In this document: positions 4,712-5,729 of the stretch, piece after piece | Layout of the letters: every line of letters begins with the position of its first letter | Position numbering within the stretch: position 1 is the first letter of the stretch | From: Paracoccaceae bacterium | GTDB lineage: Bacteria; Pseudomonadota; Alphaproteobacteria; Rhodobacterales; Rhodobacteraceae | Length of the DNA: 5,729 nucleotides | Assembly (NCBI GenBank): GCA_026984895.1 | Contig: JALSRF010000011.1 | Location: 1 to 5,729, forward strand | Reading direction: 5' to 3' | The notes under the pieces: generated by a model | Told to the model about the DNA's origin: nothing | The model's input: the letters and a program-made list of their open reading frames with translations, nothing else | Database searches by the model: none | Position numbers and translations under genes: made by a program

Positions 4712-5224
4712 ATGCTGGACCAAGCTAACGAGGGCGATCTGGACAATGCAAAGAGCATGTCGATCATCGTCACCAAGGGCTCGCTTGATTGGGCCTATCC
4801 GCCGTTCATCCTTGGCACCACGGCGGCGGCAATGGACATGAAGGTAACGATGTTCTTCACGTTCTACGGCCTGCCGCTGCTGAAGAAGAAACTGAACATG
4901 AAATTCACCACGCTGGGCAATGCGGCGATGGAAATGCCGATGATGGGCGGCCACATGGCGATGCCGAACCTGTTGGGGGTTCTGCCCGGGGTCGGCTCGG
5001 CTGCCGGCAAGATGATGAAGAACCTGATGAAAAAGAAGGGTGTCGCCTCGATCGAGGATCTGCGCGAGGCGGCCGTTTACAGCGACGTTCGCATGATCGC
5101 CTGCCAGATGACCCTGGACCTGTTCGAATACAAGCCGGAAGACATGATCGACGGGATCGAGCTTGGCGGCGCCGCAACCTACATGGAAGTCGCCTCTAAA
5201 TCGGATATCAACCTGTTTATCTGA
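4712..5224 (+). CDS. dsrE2: DsrE/DsrF/DrsH-like (DsrE2) sulfur-carrier family protein
   Basis: The protein has 170 residues. DsrE-type proteins accept and pass persulfide sulfur on a cysteine; DsrE2 genes commonly sit beside tusA in sulfur-oxidising bacteria. Visible family blocks are SIIVTKGSLDWAYPPF (17-32), TAAAMDMKVTMFFTFYGL (37-54), the cysteine block MIACQMTLDLF (128-138, Cys131 being the only Cys) and DMIDGIELGGAATYMEVA (144-161). The middle is methionine-rich (MEMPMMGGHMAM, 73-84), with 19 Met in all. It has a hydrophobic stretch (about 84-98) next to a Lys-rich one (100-109), which may contact the membrane. AGGAGG lies 10 nt before the ATG. It is the first gene of an operon with tusA, 42 nt ahead of it. 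Partner and direction of sulfur flow are inferred. Confidence 0.93.
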   Translation: MLDQANEGDLDNAKSMSIIVTKGSLDWAYPPFILGTTAAAMDMKVTMFFTFYGLPLLKKKLNMKFTTLGNAAMEMPMMGGHMAMPNLLGVLPGVGSAAGKMMKNLMKKKGVASIEDLREAAVYSDVRMIACQMTLDLFEYKPEDMIDGIELGGAATYMEVASKSDINLFI

Positions 5225-5266
5225 TTCAGGAACACAACGCTAACCCAACCCAAACAGAGAGAAGAA

Positions 5267-5491
5267 ATGGCTGAACACGTTCTTAACGCCGAGGGGCTGA
5301 ACTGCCCGCTGCCGATCCTGAAAGCGAAGAAGATGCTGAAGGATGTTCCGGTGGGCGAGGTCTTGAAAATCCGCGCAACCGACCCGGGATCGGTCGCCGA
5401 TTTTGCCGCCTTCTGCCGGCAGACCGGAAACGAACTGGTTGCCTCGGCGCAGGAAGGCGACGTCTACACTTTCGAGATCAAGCGTTCCTGA
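5267..5491 (+). CDS. tusA: TusA family sulfurtransferase (sulfur carrier)
   Basis: The 74-residue protein has the usual TusA length. It carries the diagnostic CPxP motif near the N-terminus (GLNCPLPILKAKK, 10-22; Cys13-Pro-Leu-Pro16), whose Cys holds the persulfide. The rest fits the two-layer alpha/beta fold: helix 16-25, strand EVLKIRATDPGS (31-42), helix ADFAAFCRQTG (44-54) and strand DVYTFEIKR (65-73). Cys50 is a second, non-motif cysteine. In the cytoplasm TusA relays sulfur between rhodaneses, DsrE-type proteins and either oxidation enzymes or tRNA/cofactor thiolation. The pairing with DsrE2 favours the oxidative role, though no dsr, sox or hdr gene is in the window. A GAGAGAAGAA stretch just before the ATG serves as ribosome binding site. 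An intrinsic terminator follows 82 nt after the stop. Confidence 0.95.
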   Translation: MAEHVLNAEGLNCPLPILKAKKMLKDVPVGEVLKIRATDPGSVADFAAFCRQTGNELVASAQEGDVYTFEIKRS

Positions 5492-5498
5492 TCGGGCA

Positions 5499-5528
5499 CG
5501 CCCCGGTGCGTCCCGGTGCGTCGGGGCG
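5499..5528. repeat. 10-bp tandem duplication within a stem-loop downstream of tusA
   Basis: CCGGTGCGTC occurs twice in a row (5503-5512 and 5513-5522). The pair is flanked by CGCCCCG (5499-5505) and CGGGGCG (5522-5528), which can form a 7-bp stem. There is no T-run. It lies in the 3' untranslated region ahead of the true terminator. Confidence 0.4.
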
Positions 5529-5572
5529 CGCGAAAAGCGTCTCGCAAGGGACGCCGGCTGCACGAAAGACCG

Positions 5573-5603
5573 AAAACCCCGCGGCGCACCCCGCGGGGTT
5601 TTT
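5573..5603 (+). terminator. Rho-independent terminator of dsrE2-tusA
   Basis: AAAACCCCGCGG (5573-5584) and CCGCGGGGTTTT (5591-5602) form a perfect 12-bp stem with a 6-nt loop (CGCACC), followed by a further T. The A-run on the left arm means it could also work on the minus strand. It marks tusA as the last gene of the operon. Confidence 0.9.
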
Positions 5604-5729
5604 CCGTGCGCCGGACCGCTCTTTCGCGCCGGCTGTCGTCCGCGCCCGCGGTTCCCTCTGTCCCGTGTGCCGCCGATTTCGGGCGCGCCGGTCCCGGCCG
5701 GCTGGCTGGGAAGCCCCGGATGGCATCGG
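5604..5729. other. Window end with no supportable gene
   Basis: The minus strand has no stop in any frame here, so no leftward gene ends between the edge and the terminator. The frames read as low-complexity Arg/Pro/Gly sequence. An ATG at 5716-5718 on the + strand is too close to the edge to judge. Confidence 0.5.

Noticed and set aside
5282..5286. Fifth TTAA (TTAAC) as a CtrA half-site
   Set aside because: It lies inside the tusA coding sequence and has no partner TTAA at 7-nt spacing.
5478..5726. Minus-strand frame across the terminator
   Set aside because: It spans the strong terminator hairpin, runs into the end of tusA and is low-complexity Arg-rich sequence.

Overview
The window is GC-rich (mostly 60-70% G+C by eye) and reads like an alphaproteobacterial chromosome, most plausibly of the Rhodobacterales type. 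The reasons are an ExoY-like sugar transferase, a DsrE2-TusA sulfur-carrier pair, and two perfect TTAA-N7-TTAA sites, the consensus of the alphaproteobacterial response regulator CtrA. The species cannot be named from this sequence.

Left part (1-1402). The 5' end of a leftward gene for a small exported or membrane-anchored protein faces a rightward gene for an unrecognised secreted protein (386-907). The intergenic stretch between them holds two inverted repeats and the first CtrA-type site (320-334). About 495 bases of very GC-rich DNA follow (908-1402) with no credible gene. It carries a degenerate 15-bp periodic tract (1141-1260) and an imperfect repeat cluster (1348-1425) that runs into the 3' end of the next gene.

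Middle part (1403-2819). A leftward gene encodes a membrane-anchored ClpP/crotonase-fold protein of the COG3904 type. A rightward gene encodes an ExoY-like undecaprenyl-phosphate sugar-1-phosphate transferase. They diverge from a shared region with phased T-tracts and the second CtrA-type site (2054-2068). Only five TTAA tetramers occur in the 5.7 kb, and four of them form these two 7-nt-spaced pairs. This makes a CtrA link between the secreted protein and polysaccharide initiation the most interesting hypothesis here.

Right part (2826-5603). A leftward gene for a membrane-anchored FMN / 3Fe-4S glutamate-synthase-like protein ends 6 nt from the end of exoY. It diverges from a two-gene rightward operon, dsrE2-tusA, whose products pass protein-bound persulfide sulfur. 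That operon has a recognisable promoter region and ends at a perfect 12-bp-stem terminator. The last ~125 bases hold no supportable gene.

No RNA genes, CRISPR arrays, insertion sequences or phage genes were seen. All functional calls come from recognising motifs by eye; no database search was run.
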